Of a DNA stretch of 64,000 nucleotides, positions 8,816 to 17,723 are shown piece after piece (within the stretch, counting starts at the first letter, position 1; every line of letters starts with the position of its first letter). Both the position numbers and the translations under genes were made by a program. The notes beneath the pieces were generated by a model that ran no database searches, had not been told where the DNA came from, and worked only from the letters and a program-made list of their open reading frames with translations. The stretch is from NCBI RefSeq assembly GCF_019599145.1, contig NZ_CP080647.1:5828001-5892000 (forward strand), written 5' to 3'. The DNA comes from Streptomyces akebiae. GTDB lineage: Bacteria > Actinomycetota > Actinomycetes > Streptomycetales > Streptomycetaceae.

Positions 8816-9832
8816 TCACGCCCCCCGGCCCGCCCGCAGCAGCACCTCTCCCGCCGCCGTCCGCACGTACAGCACCGAGCGGCCGGCCCGCCCGCGTCGT
8901 ACGAGACCGGCGTCCAGCAGCACCCTCAGATGGCGGCCGACGGAGCCGAGGCCCTGACCGGTGAGGGCGCAGAGCTGAGTCGTGCTCTTGGGGGAGTCGA
9001 GGAGGACGAGGACCCGGGCACGGGTCTCCCCGAGGAGAGGACCCAGAACGGCCGGGACGGGGGGAACGACTGGAGCGCTGGGGACGGCGGGGACGGCGGG
9101 GTCGGTGGGGGTGGCGCCGGGGTCGGCGAGGACGCCCGAGCAGGGGTACACGACGGCGTACCGCTCGCGCTCCTCCCACGCCACCCACCCCGTGCGCTGG
9201 GGCGTGACCGGCACGAAGACCAGCCGCGCCCCGGAGATCTCCCGCGGCGGGTACTCGTGCAGATTGACCTGGAGCCGGTTCTCGCCGAGCCACCGCATCC
9301 CCGGTCGCATCGCGTCCAGCACGGCCGCCCAGCCGCCCTGCCCCAACCGCGCGGTCCGGGCGAGCACATCGGCCTCCAGCACGCGCCGCCGCCGCTCCCA
9401 GTACGGCCGTACGGCCTCCTCCCACACGTGGGTGAGGAGGTCGGCTGCACGGGCGGGCAGGTCGTCCCGGCGCAGGGCGGCGGGCAGGGGGCCACGCAGG
9501 GAGAGGGTGAGGTGGGCGCGGGCGGCGGCCGGGTCGGCGGCCCGGACCCGGGCGATCTCGGTGGCGAACGTCTCGCCCTCGCGCGGCGCGGGCGTGAGGA
9601 AGTCGGCGATCCACTCCTGGCCGAGCCCGGCGCGGATCAGCAGGGCGGTGAGCGGGTCCTCGGCCAACGCGGCCCGGTAGGCCGGGAGATGGGCCCGCAG
9701 CCAGGCCTGTTCCCCGGGATGCGTGCCCGTCCCGGCGTGCAGTATCTTCAGGCTCGCGAACGTCTCCGCGAGCGGCGAGACGACGAACCGGCTGCCGGCG
9801 AGGGTGTCGGCGTTGACCTGCCACCAGCCCAT
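8816..9832 (-). CDS. ArsR-type winged-helix regulator with long N-terminal domain
   Basis: A 338-residue regulator. The last 75 residues are an ArsR-like winged HTH (VLVLLDSPKSTTQLCALTG and VGRHLRVLLDAGLVRRGRAG); the first 250 residues are a helical domain common in Streptomyces DUF5937-like regulators. The start is the ATG at 9832, preceded by GGAGG. It is divergent from the MFS exporter gene with a 125-base shared spacer, so it most likely controls that exporter. No metal-binding CxC of classic ArsR is seen, so the signal is probably not arsenic. Confidence 0.8.
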   Translation of the reverse strand: MGWWQVNADTLAGSRFVVSPLAETFASLKILHAGTGTHPGEQAWLRAHLPAYRAALAEDPLTALLIRAGLGQEWIADFLTPAPREGETFATEIARVRAADPAAARAHLTLSLRGPLPAALRRDDLPARAADLLTHVWEEAVRPYWERRRRVLEADVLARTARLGQGGWAAVLDAMRPGMRWLGENRLQVNLHEYPPREISGARLVFVPVTPQRTGWVAWEERERYAVVYPCSGVLADPGATPTDPAVPAVPSAPVVPPVPAVLGPLLGETRARVLVLLDSPKSTTQLCALTGQGLGSVGRHLRVLLDAGLVRRGRAGRSVLYVRTAAGEVLLRAGRGA

Positions 9833-9957
9833 GGGAACGCCTCCGTAGATGCGGCGCGAGCCCGTGTCCGACCCCCGCCCTCGACACTCCGGCCGAACTT
9901 TCGCGTGTGGGCGAAACATTACGGGGGGAGGGGCGGCGCGCCTCAGGCTCGTTCTCC

Positions 9958-11148
9958 ATGCGCGGCTATCAATCTCTCTTCCGTACAAGGGAGTTCACGC
10001 CTCTCTTCGTCGCCTCCTCCCTCCAGGTCGCGGCCTCCACGATCGGCGGCCTGGCCCTCGGCACCTCCGTCTACGCGGCGACCGGCTCCCCCCTCCTGTC
10101 CGCCCTCAGCATGTTCGGCCCGTCCCTCGCCCAGGTGATCGGCGCGACGACCCTGCTCTCGGCGGCGGACCGCCTGCCACCGAGGGCGACGACGACGGGT
10201 CTGGCCGTGGTCTTCGCGGCGAGCACGGCGTCCCTCGCCCTGCCCGGCCTGCCCCTGTGGACGGTCTTCGCGGTGATCGCGGCCCAGGGCCTGGTCGCCT
10301 CCCTCGGCGGAGGAGTCCGCTGGGGTCTGCTGAACGAGATCCTCCCCGGCGACGGCTATCCGCTCGGCCGCTCGCTGTTCAACATGTTGCACGGCCTGAC
10401 GCAGATCGCCGGATACGCGACCGGCGGCGCCCTGGTGGCCCTCCTCTCCCCGGCGGTCACCCTGCTGGTGTCGGCGGCCCTGTACGCGGCGGCGGCCCTG
10501 TGTACCGCCCTCGGCCTGAGCCGCCGCGCCCCACGGGCCACCGGACGCCCGTCCGTCGCCGAGACCTGGCGCACGAACGCCCTCCTGTGGTCGTCCGCCC
10601 CGCGCCGCCGCCTCTTCCTGGGCCTGTGGATCCCCAACGGCCTCGTCGTCGGCTGCGAGTCGCTGTTCGTCGCGTACGCCCCCGACCGCGCGGGCCTCCT
10701 CTTCGCCTGCGCGGCGCTCGGCATGCTGGTCGGTGACGTGACGGTCGGCCGCCTCCTCCCGCCCCGGGTACGCGACCGCCTGGCCACCCCGCTCCTCCTG
10801 CTCCTGGCGACCCCGTACCTGCTGTTCGCCCTCCACCCGCCGACCCCCGCGGCGGCGTGCTGCGCCACCCTCGCCTCGGTCGGCTTCGGCGCGAGCCTGG
10901 TCCAGCAGCGCCACCTCCTCACCCTGACCCCACCCGAACTCACGGGCCACGCACTGGGGTTGCACTCCGCAGGCATGCTCACCTGGCAGGGCCTGAGCGC
11001 GACCCTGGCAGGCACGTTGGCTCAACTGACCTCCCCGGCAACGGCGATGACCCTGCTGGCGGTCGCCTCGGGGACGGTGACGCTGGGGCTGTGGGCGGCG
11101 GGGCGGGACGAGCGGGCAGGGCACACGCCGCCTCTGTCCGTGTCCTGA
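9958..11148 (+). CDS. MFS transporter, probable drug exporter
   Basis: A 396-residue, 12-helix major facilitator protein beginning MRGYQSLFRTREFTPLFVASS, a typical start of actinomycete MFS proteins of the enterobactin/drug exporter branch. Hydrophobic segments are evenly spaced to the end. The ATG at 9958 fits the alignment, although its ribosome site is weak. The adjacent divergent ArsR-type gene suggests ligand-controlled export. Substrate unknown. Confidence 0.85.
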   Translation: MRGYQSLFRTREFTPLFVASSLQVAASTIGGLALGTSVYAATGSPLLSALSMFGPSLAQVIGATTLLSAADRLPPRATTTGLAVVFAASTASLALPGLPLWTVFAVIAAQGLVASLGGGVRWGLLNEILPGDGYPLGRSLFNMLHGLTQIAGYATGGALVALLSPAVTLLVSAALYAAAALCTALGLSRRAPRATGRPSVAETWRTNALLWSSAPRRRLFLGLWIPNGLVVGCESLFVAYAPDRAGLLFACAALGMLVGDVTVGRLLPPRVRDRLATPLLLLLATPYLLFALHPPTPAAACCATLASVGFGASLVQQRHLLTLTPPELTGHALGLHSAGMLTWQGLSATLAGTLAQLTSPATAMTLLAVASGTVTLGLWAAGRDERAGHTPPLSVS

Positions 11149-11674
11149 CGGCCTTTCCGCCTGTCGGAGACCGCGGCAGCCGACAGCGGCTGTGTCCCGC
11201 GGAGCGGAACCCGGGAGGGGAGGCCGCCCGCTCCCGCCCGCTCCGACCCGTTCTCGCCTGATCCCACCCGTTTTCGCCCGCTCCCACCTGCTCCCGCCCG
11301 CTCCCACCCGTCCTGACCGGACAGGGCGGGAGCGGGCTGCCCCTTCTTGATCGGCACGAGGGGCAGGACTTCCCGGACGGGAAGGTTCCGGCGCTCGGGG
11401 CGCCTGCGGTCTCCATCATGCGGACCGTCGGGCCGGGCGACCGGGGAAGAGGGAACTTCGCCCCGAAAGCCTGTACTGCCACACGTTTCGCGGCTGATGT
11501 GCGCTGGGGAGCGGTACCTTGCGCGCTGTCGCGCGGCGGTCGCATTGTTCCGCGATTCCCGTAGGCCATGGCGTCAGGGCGATCGGGCCCAGCATGCTGA
11601 CGTCCGGCTCCCCGATGACGCGTCGGCACCGCGGAGGGGACCTCTCGGACGTACGTATGTCTTGGAAGGTACCG
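11149..11674. other. Intergenic region with tandem C-rich repeats, terminator and probable promoter
   Basis: No gene is evident. Bases 11225-11310 hold imperfect 14-bp repeats (CGCTCCCACCCG / TTCTCGCCCG types). The last copy forms a hairpin with GGGAGCGGGC near 11328-11337, followed by CTTCTT, a plausible terminator for the MFS gene. The promoter of the following three-gene operon should lie in 11450-11660. Confidence 0.55.
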
Positions 11675-11926
11675 ATGTCCAGAAGGCAAGTCTTATCCGT
11701 CATCGTGTTGTTGACGGTCCTCGGGTGGAGCGTGGTGCTCGTCGCCGTCGGGGAGACGGCCGCGGCCGCCGCCGCGGTCCCGGCGCTCGTCCTGAGCGCG
11801 GAACAGGTCGTGACGTCGATGGCCACCGGTACGGCAGGGCCCGTGCCGGTGACCACCGGTACGGCAGGGCCCGTGCCGAGCGACGAACCCCTGCGCGTAC
11901 CGGGTGACGAGGAGCGCCTCGGGTGA
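11675..11926 (+). CDS. Small membrane-anchored protein, first gene of XRE-sigma operon
   Basis: An 83-residue protein: one N-terminal membrane segment or uncleaved signal (LSVIVLLTVLGWSVVLVAVG), then an Ala/Thr/Pro tail. A 24-bp tandem duplication at about 11824-11877 encodes TGTAGPVP twice. The ATG at 11675 follows GGAAGG. Its TGA overlaps the GTG of the next gene, so the two are translationally coupled. A small membrane partner encoded with a sigma factor could be an anti-sigma-like anchor, but it has no recognisable zinc motif. Function unknown. Confidence 0.6.
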   Translation: MSRRQVLSVIVLLTVLGWSVVLVAVGETAAAAAAVPALVLSAEQVVTSMATGTAGPVPVTTGTAGPVPSDEPLRVPGDEERLG

Positions 11927-12870
11927 CCCCGCCGTCCCTGTCGCGGCGGCCCGGAGGGGGCGCGCCGGCGGGTAAGCCGGGCCGGAAGCTGGGCCCGATA
12001 GCGGAGGGTGTGGGCAGAGCCCACCGGGCCTGGCTGGAGCCCCTGCGGATCCGGTTCCTGGCCAGCGGCCTGACGATCAGCGAGCTGAGCGACCGGTCGG
12101 GCTGGGCGAAGTCGAAGATCTCCGAACTGCTGCGCGGCACGGGCCGCTACCCGCGCTGGGAGATCACCTACGGTCTGCTGGACGTCCTCGACCTGCCGAC
12201 CTGGCCGATGCGGCGGCTGTGGATGGCCGCCGCGCTGGAGGCGCGGAAGAAGCCGGACTGGATAGACGGCTGCATCCAGAGCCGCCGGGACCAGCAGCGC
12301 CCGAACCGGCCGCCCGGCCCCGGGACGGCCCTGTCGACCGGCCCGACCGTACCCCCGCTGGAGCATCGAGCGTTCACCGAACTCAACCGTGCCGCCTATC
12401 TCGCCTACGCCCGGCTCTTCGTGGGTGAGGAGGAGGCGCGCGAGGCGGTGTCGGAGACGTTCGACGTGCTGTGGTTCCGCTGGGACGAGGCGCTGGCCAG
12501 TTCCGACGTGGTGCCCTTCGCGTGGTCGGTGCTGCGCGCGAGCGTCATGGCCCGGGCCCGCCACACCGACGGCCACCCCGAGCTCACCCGCACCGCCTTC
12601 GACACCGTCGCCCTGAGCCTGCTGTCGACGCCGACGGCGCGGTTCGCGCAGATCGAGGAGTCGATGGCCCTCTTCAGGGCCATCAGCCGGCTGCCCGCCC
12701 ACCAGCTGGACGTCATGGTCCTCACGTATCTGCGCGGCATGGACCACGCGGCCGTGGCCGACGTCCTGGGCGTCCCGATCGCCTCGGTCCACACGGCCGA
12801 CCGCTACGCCCGCAAGACGCTGAGCGCAGCTCTCCACCCCCAGAACGACCTGGGAGAGACCCCGGAATGA
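11923..12870 (+). CDS. XRE-type HTH fused to ECF-like sigma factor
   Basis: A 315-residue predicted regulator. Residues 35-85 are a Cro/C1-type HTH (FLASGLTISELSDRSG and WAKSKISELLRG). Residues 150-215 resemble ECF sigma region 2 (YARLFVGEEEAREAVSETFD), and residues 245-300 sigma region 4 (RLPAHQLDVMVLTYLRGMDH, then AVADVLGVPIASVHTADRYA). The fusion suggests a DNA-targeted or autoregulated sigma-like protein. It overlaps both neighbours by four bases, so the three proteins are probably made in fixed proportion. Whether region 2 still binds core polymerase is not clear. Confidence 0.78.
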   Translation: MTPPSLSRRPGGGAPAGKPGRKLGPIAEGVGRAHRAWLEPLRIRFLASGLTISELSDRSGWAKSKISELLRGTGRYPRWEITYGLLDVLDLPTWPMRRLWMAAALEARKKPDWIDGCIQSRRDQQRPNRPPGPGTALSTGPTVPPLEHRAFTELNRAAYLAYARLFVGEEEAREAVSETFDVLWFRWDEALASSDVVPFAWSVLRASVMARARHTDGHPELTRTAFDTVALSLLSTPTARFAQIEESMALFRAISRLPAHQLDVMVLTYLRGMDHAAVADVLGVPIASVHTADRYARKTLSAALHPQNDLGETPE

Positions 12871-13688
12871 TGCCCACCCCGATATCCCCGACGCCTCCGA
12901 CGTCCCCGATGGACGCCCTCCTGGCCCGTGCCCTGCTCCTCGAAGAGCCGCACGTGCCGCACGACGTCGTCCCCGGCGTCCGCCGTCACGACGCCCTGCT
13001 GCCGCTCCCCGGTCCCCACGACGACCGTACGAGCACCATGGCCGCCCGCGATCTGCGCACCCTCTGCGAGACGGTCCTGACCCACACCACCCCTCGGGCC
13101 CTCCAGGATTTCGTCACCGAGCACCTGCCGGAACCGCCCGGCGCCCGCGTCCTCGGCTGCATCCTCCAGCTCGCCGACGCCGGGGACAGCGCCCGCTCCT
13201 GGTGGCAGTACGCGGCCGGCGCCGGCGACGACCTCGCCTCGTACTGCCTCTACCTCCACCACCTGATCCTGGGCGACACCGACGCGGCGGCCTGGTGGCG
13301 CGACCAGACGAGCATCGCCACCCGCCCGGCCCCCGAACCCCTGATGGCCGTCCCCGATCCGGGCATCCCCACCGCCTACGACGCCAGTTTCCCCACCGTC
13401 CTGCGCGCCCTCACCCACCTCGACCGCACCGTCCCGCCCCGCCGCACCGAACTCGTCGACGCCGTCATGCACTACGTCCCCGGTGCCGTCGCCCTCGGCT
13501 ACGTCGACAACCCCGACTTCGAACTCCCCCTCCCCGGCCCCGACTTCGCCGAACACATCAGCATCCTCGTCGCCGCCGCCTCGGCTGCGGCCTCCTGGAT
13601 GACGCCCCCGCCCCTCCACCCCACCTCCCCCCGCCTGCCCCGCCGCCCCCGGGAGTCCTCCGACTCGGGGCCGACGGCCCATGGCTGA
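12867..13688 (+). CDS. Hypothetical helical protein coupled to XRE-sigma gene
   Basis: A 273-residue protein starting at the ATG that overlaps the preceding stop (ATGA). The N-terminus is Pro/Thr-rich. Residues 50-200 are mostly helical with features reminiscent of short Sel1/TPR-like helices (DAGDSARSWWQYAAGAGDDL, then ASYCLYLHHLILGDTDAAAW). The C-terminus is Pro-rich. There are no membrane segments. Co-translation with the sigma fusion suggests it modulates that factor. I do not recognise a named family. Confidence 0.65.
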   Translation: MMPTPISPTPPTSPMDALLARALLLEEPHVPHDVVPGVRRHDALLPLPGPHDDRTSTMAARDLRTLCETVLTHTTPRALQDFVTEHLPEPPGARVLGCILQLADAGDSARSWWQYAAGAGDDLASYCLYLHHLILGDTDAAAWWRDQTSIATRPAPEPLMAVPDPGIPTAYDASFPTVLRALTHLDRTVPPRRTELVDAVMHYVPGAVALGYVDNPDFELPLPGPDFAEHISILVAAASAAASWMTPPPLHPTSPRLPRRPRESSDSGPTAHG

Positions 13689-13715
13689 GGCAGTGCCCTT
13701 CAGAGGCAGTGCTCT

Positions 13716-14831
13716 TCAGCGGAGGTGTTCGTCGAAGAACGCCAGGGTGCGGCGCATGGACGTGGGCCACTGGGGGCCGAAGGTGTGGCCCTCGCCTGAG
13801 TACTTGATCAGGCGTACGTCCTTGCCGGCCGCCTCGAAGTCGGCCGTGGTCCGCTCCGACCAGACGAGGGGGCAGGTGGTGTCGGCGGTGCCGTGGTGGA
13901 TGAGGAGCGGCTCGGTGACGCGGTCGACGTAGGTGAGGGGCGAGATCTCGCGCCAGAAGGCGGGGTTCGACGCGGGTGTGCCGTGCGCGGCCTCGATCTC
14001 CGCGACGACCGGGTCGCCGTCGGGGCGCTGGAAGTGGTCGATGTTCTCGGCGGGGCGGGAGCTGACGGGGGCGAAGACCACGGCCGCGTCGAACAGCCCC
14101 GGGGCCACCACCAGCGTGTTGTAGACGACGCCTCCGCCCATCGACCGCCCGAGCAGACCGATCCGGTCACCGTCGATCTCCGGGCGCCCGGAGTCGCGCA
14201 GCGCCAGGGCCGCGCCGATGACGTCCTCCGTGTAGCCGAGGCGGAGGTTCACGTCGTTGTCGGGGTCGTCGTCGGAGCCGGCGTGGTTGCGGGAGTCGGT
14301 GTGCAGGACGACATAACCCTCGCGGGCCAGCAGATCCTGCTCCCGGGCCAGCCCGCGCCCCGTGGTGTACACGGCGGGGTCGATGTACCCGTGCGCCAGC
14401 ACCAGCGCCGGGAAGGGGCCCTCGCCCTCGGGGATGTTCATGATCCCCGAGATGGTCAGACCGTCGGACTCGTACGTGACGGCGTGGCTGGTGTACGCGG
14501 CGGCACGGGCCAGTACGGCGCCCAGGCGCAGGTCGGAGCCGGTGTGGGGGCGGGCGATCAGGCCCGGGATCGAGACCGGGTTCACGGGCGTCGGGGTGGG
14601 GGTGGGGGACGCCTCCGTACGAGGTGGATCGGGACTCGTCGCCTGGGACCGGCCCGTGGTCGGCGGCGCCGTGGGGGCGGCACCCTCGCGCTCCCCTCCG
14701 GCACAGCCGGCCAGAGCCACCAGCACGAACACCAGTACGAACACCAGGGTCGACGCCACCACGGACGCCACCACCGACGCCGGCACCGACATCAGCCCGG
14801 CGGAGACACCGCCCCGGCCTCGCCACCGCAT
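13716..14831 (-). CDS. Alpha/beta-hydrolase lipoprotein (S9/dienelactone hydrolase-like)
   Basis: A 371-residue secreted hydrolase. The N-terminal signal ends in a lipobox (LVALAGC), so it is anchored as a lipoprotein; a Thr/Pro/Ser linker follows. The alpha/beta-hydrolase core shows the nucleophile elbow GRSMGGG, the acid in HHGTADTTCP and the His in SGEGHTFGP, so the triad is intact. Residues near NIPEGEGPFPALVLAHGYID are typical of acylaminoacyl-peptidase or cephalosporin-esterase-like enzymes. Starts at 14831 or further inside (MSVPAS) are possible. It converges on the operon ending at 13688. Confidence 0.83.
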   Translation of the reverse strand: MRWRGRGGVSAGLMSVPASVVASVVASTLVFVLVFVLVALAGCAGGEREGAAPTAPPTTGRSQATSPDPPRTEASPTPTPTPVNPVSIPGLIARPHTGSDLRLGAVLARAAAYTSHAVTYESDGLTISGIMNIPEGEGPFPALVLAHGYIDPAVYTTGRGLAREQDLLAREGYVVLHTDSRNHAGSDDDPDNDVNLRLGYTEDVIGAALALRDSGRPEIDGDRIGLLGRSMGGGVVYNTLVVAPGLFDAAVVFAPVSSRPAENIDHFQRPDGDPVVAEIEAAHGTPASNPAFWREISPLTYVDRVTEPLLIHHGTADTTCPLVWSERTTADFEAAGKDVRLIKYSGEGHTFGPQWPTSMRRTLAFFDEHLR

Positions 14832-14910
14832 GGGGCCAGTATCCCGCGCCGGGGACGGCAGGGGCGGGCGACCGGAAGGGATCCGGGGCCCGCCCTCCCG
14901 CTGTGGTCGC

Positions 14911-15215
14911 TCACGGCACCGCCGTTCTGCTTGACCCACTCTGCTTGACCCACGCGGCGATCTCGGAGGCGGCGCTGCTGCTGCCGCCCCGGTCGTTGTC
15001 GCCGACCACGATGAAGTGGAGCTTGCCGACCTTCGGGCGAGGATCGCTCACAGGGCCGGGCGCGCCCAGCGCGGCTCCTCCGGCGCTCCGGTGAACAGCC
15101 GACGGGCCCGGACGGCGAGCCCGCCGCCGACCGCGCCGGCCGTGCCGACCGCGCCGGCCGTGCCGACCGTGCCGACCGTGCCGGCTCCGGCGGAAGGAGC
15201 GTCGCCCCACAGCTG
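14911..15215 (-). pseudogene. Internally deleted ArnT/GT39-like membrane glycosyltransferase remnant
   Basis: Only the two ends of a large polytopic glycosyltransferase remain. One minus-strand frame reads AVRARRLFTG then APEEPRWARPAL and stops at 15048-15050. This matches the cytoplasmic start of actinomycete ArnT-like enzymes, just before their first membrane helix. A second frame, from about 15051, reads KVGKLHFIVVGD and GGSSSAASEIAAWVKQ, the usual extreme C-terminus of the same family. All 10-12 membrane helices and the catalytic loop are missing. A 14-bp direct duplication (GTGGGTCAAGCAGA) shifts the frame after the WVKQ. A Gly/Val/Ala repeat tract precedes the N-terminal piece. No function can remain. 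Confidence 0.68.
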
Positions 15216-15268
15216 ACTTACTCAGCCCGTTCTCGCGGCCGGGGCCGTTTCACCCCCCGGGGCCGTTC

Positions 15269-15562
15269 TCACGACTGGTACGGCTGCTGCTGCGGCTGGC
15301 CGTACGACTGGCCGCCGTGCGCGCCCGCGCTCTGCTCCTGGAGCCGCTCGGCCTGCTCGGCGCTGACCTTCTGCTCGGCTCCGCAGAAGGTGCACTGCGT
15401 CTGGTACTTCGTCGAGATCGGGATGAGCGGCACGAAGAACAGCGTGAACTTCGTGACCCGCTTCCTGAGCGTGTGCGCGGCGGGGTTGCCGCACTGTCCG
15501 CACACCAGCGTCAGTATCGCGAGCTGGTACAGGTATCCCTTGGTGCCGAAGATGATGAACAT
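15269..15562 (-). CDS. Zinc-ribbon family protein
   Basis: A 97-residue cytoplasmic protein with two zinc knuckles, CGQCG near residue 30 and CTFCG near residue 63, separated by a hydrophobic beta stretch (TLFFVPLIPISTKY). The tail is Gln/Ser-rich. This is the zinc-ribbon small protein widespread in actinobacteria; the function is unknown. The ATG at 15562 follows GGAAGGATCAG. The next gene downstream (leftward) is the glycosyltransferase remnant. Confidence 0.8.
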   Translation of the reverse strand: MFIIFGTKGYLYQLAILTLVCGQCGNPAAHTLRKRVTKFTLFFVPLIPISTKYQTQCTFCGAEQKVSAEQAERLQEQSAGAHGGQSYGQPQQQPYQS

Positions 15563-15643
15563 CTGATCCTTCCCGGGGGTGCCCAACGACGCACCGCGCG
15601 TGCTGCACGCACCGTACGCACTGCCCTCAAGTGTGCCCGTCCC

Positions 15644-16342
15644 TCACTTCTTCACGTCGCCGGTGAAGATCGCTTCCTCGGAGTCCCAGTCGGGGGAGAC
15701 CTCGACCTGGAGGAACGTCTCGTCCTTGGGCAGTTCACAGGCCCACGGAACGGTGAGGGAGCGTCCGGCGAGGATACGGGTGTCAGGCAGTCCGTCGAGG
15801 CCGTCGTCGTAGATCGCCTCGCCCTCCTTGCCCTGGTCGCCGTAGGCGCAGTTCACGGTCATCTCGTTGGCGTCGACCGTGACGTCGGACCCGTTGGTGA
15901 TCTTGATGCTGAACTTGACGTAGGGCGTGCTCTCGGGCACCGCGTACTCGCTGGACACCCCGCGCTTGAACCCGGAGAGCGCGACCTCTACGTCACTGTC
16001 GTAGATCACCTCGTCGTCGAGGGCGAAGACCCCGTCGTCGTCGGTCGCGGTGTCGCTCGCGTCCTCGGAGGCGTCCTCGGTCCCCTCGCCGCCGTCGTCG
16101 CCGGTGGTGTCGGCGTCCTCCGCCGCGACCGTCTTCGTGACGGTGACCGTCGGCGCGGGCGAGGCCGACCCGTCGCCGTCGTTGGTCACGACGATGCCCG
16201 TGCCGATGACACTGGCGACGACGGCGACGGCACAGCCGATGATGATCAGGTTCGTCCGGTTCCCGCTCGGCGGCTTCGGCGGCTGCGGCGGCATCGGCGG
16301 CCCGAATCCCGGCATGGGCGGTGGCGTGATGTCGTGGCTCAT
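15644..16342 (-). CDS. Membrane-anchored DUF4352-like protein
   Basis: A 232-residue protein: a Pro-rich cytoplasmic start (PPPMPGFGPPMPPQPP), one membrane helix (LIIIGCAVAVVASVIGTGIV), an acidic Asp/Glu/Thr linker, then an extracellular Ig-like beta domain (residues 105-230) of the DUF4352/telomeric-repeat-like type seen in many actinomycete surface proteins. The ATG at 16342 has a G-rich ribosome site. It may be transcribed with the zinc-ribbon gene, 81 bases downstream. Specific role unknown. Confidence 0.75.
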   Translation of the reverse strand: MSHDITPPPMPGFGPPMPPQPPKPPSGNRTNLIIIGCAVAVVASVIGTGIVVTNDGDGSASPAPTVTVTKTVAAEDADTTGDDGGEGTEDASEDASDTATDDDGVFALDDEVIYDSDVEVALSGFKRGVSSEYAVPESTPYVKFSIKITNGSDVTVDANEMTVNCAYGDQGKEGEAIYDDGLDGLPDTRILAGRSLTVPWACELPKDETFLQVEVSPDWDSEEAIFTGDVKK

Positions 16343-16443
16343 GGTCCCCCCACACGGTGCAGTTGAAGGGTGAATCATCCCGTACGTGCGCGGTTTTTTG
16401 GAGAGGGTGTGGCTGGATCGTGATGGCGGGGTGGAGGCCTCGA

Positions 16444-16570
16444 CGAGCCGAGGTCCACCCTCGGCCGCGTCACGTGCGGCCAGACCCGCGCCACGTGCGG
16501 CCAGACCCGCCTCGCGCGCAACCAGAGCCGCGCCGCGTGCAACCAGAGAGGCACGCCGGGCCCGCCCAGG
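16444..16570. repeat. Imperfect ~21-bp tandem repeats upstream of Clp-N gene
   Basis: Units such as CACGTGCGGCCAGACCCGCG and GTGCAACCAGAG recur four to five times. They can be read as a continuation of the downstream frame but have no ribosome site, and the next gene has a clear start at 16650. Treated as non-coding. Confidence 0.6.
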
Positions 16571-16649
16571 TCCGCCTCGGGGGCGATGTGGCCGGCAGCC
16601 CCGCTCGGGGAGGCTGGGCGTCAGGACCAGCGAGAAGAGGGAAGGCGGC

Positions 16650-17723
16650 ATGGAAGCGATCATGGAAGCGGTCAAGGAGCCCGACTGGAACACCGTGGGC
16701 ATCCTGGGGGCAGCGCGAGGCGCCCAGTCGGGCAGCGGGGGCCCGCTCGGTACCGAGCACCTGCTCGCCGGCATCACCACCTCCAGAGGACCCGCGCGCG
16801 AGGCACTCGCGAGCGAGGGGGCGACGAAGACGGCCCTGCTGGCGGTGTTACGGCACAGGCAGGACCAGGACGCCGCGTGGACCGCCGCCGACGGCGCGGA
16901 GGAAAGCGTCGACGCGCGGGAGGTGCTGGGCGAGGACGACGGCCGACGCGACCGCTTCACGGGCGCCGCCGCCAGGGCGCTGACCACCGCGATGGGCCAC
17001 GCGGAACGGGAGGGCGCGGCGAAGTTCGGCGCACCGCATCTGCTGCGGGCGCTGCTGGACGAGGACAACCGCGCGGTGGAACTGCTCGGCGCCTGCGGTA
17101 TCACCCCCCAAGCCGTACGAGCCCGCCTCGACGGCACGGGCGACGGCGCGACGGACGGCCTGAGCCCCCTCCTGCACGCCACCCGCGACAGACTCCTCGG
17201 CCGTGACCACTACCGTCATCTGCCCTTCTGGAAGCGGTGGCTGTTCAAACGCTCCGGGATCAACTGGGCGTCGCGTCCGGCCCAGTGGGTGGGCCTGGAG
17301 ACGTACGAGCAGGCACACCGCCTGGGCGCCGACGCGGTCGGCACGGAACACGTCCTCCTGGCGGTCCTCGCCACGCACGAGGTCGCACTGCACCACCCGC
17401 ATCTCGCGGGAGAGAACGCCCCCACCCCGGACCTCCGCTACACGGGCGGCGAACGCCTGACCCGCCTCGGCCTCGACTACACCTCGGTCCACAAAGCCTT
17501 GACCGACAGCCGCGTCCACCTCCTCCCCGACCCCCACCCCCTCACCCACTACCTGGCGAGGCCCACCCCCTCCAAGACGCCTCCCACGGCCACCCCCACA
17601 GCCACCCCCATGGACGACTTTCCACCCGACCCGGGCACGGGCCCGTTGGTCGAGTCCCTCCTGAACGAACAGACCCGAGCCCACCAACTGATCACGGCCC
17701 TGACCACCCCTCCCACTCCCTGA
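16650..17723 (+). CDS. Clp N-terminal-domain protein without ATPase modules
   Basis: A 357-residue protein containing Clp-N repeats, the substrate- and adaptor-binding fold of ClpA/ClpC, but no Walker motifs. Signature segments are GPLGTEHLLAGITTSRGPAR (residues 30-50), FGAPHLLRALLDEDNRAVEL (residues 125-145) and LGADAVGTEHVLLAVLATHE (residues 220-240), giving about three half-repeats. Stand-alone Clp-N proteins are thought to modulate Clp proteolysis (family inference). The ATG at 16650 follows GGGAAGG. The tail is Pro/Thr-rich. Confidence 0.85.
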   Translation: MEAIMEAVKEPDWNTVGILGAARGAQSGSGGPLGTEHLLAGITTSRGPAREALASEGATKTALLAVLRHRQDQDAAWTAADGAEESVDAREVLGEDDGRRDRFTGAAARALTTAMGHAEREGAAKFGAPHLLRALLDEDNRAVELLGACGITPQAVRARLDGTGDGATDGLSPLLHATRDRLLGRDHYRHLPFWKRWLFKRSGINWASRPAQWVGLETYEQAHRLGADAVGTEHVLLAVLATHEVALHHPHLAGENAPTPDLRYTGGERLTRLGLDYTSVHKALTDSRVHLLPDPHPLTHYLARPTPSKTPPTATPTATPMDDFPPDPGTGPLVESLLNEQTRAHQLITALTTPPTP

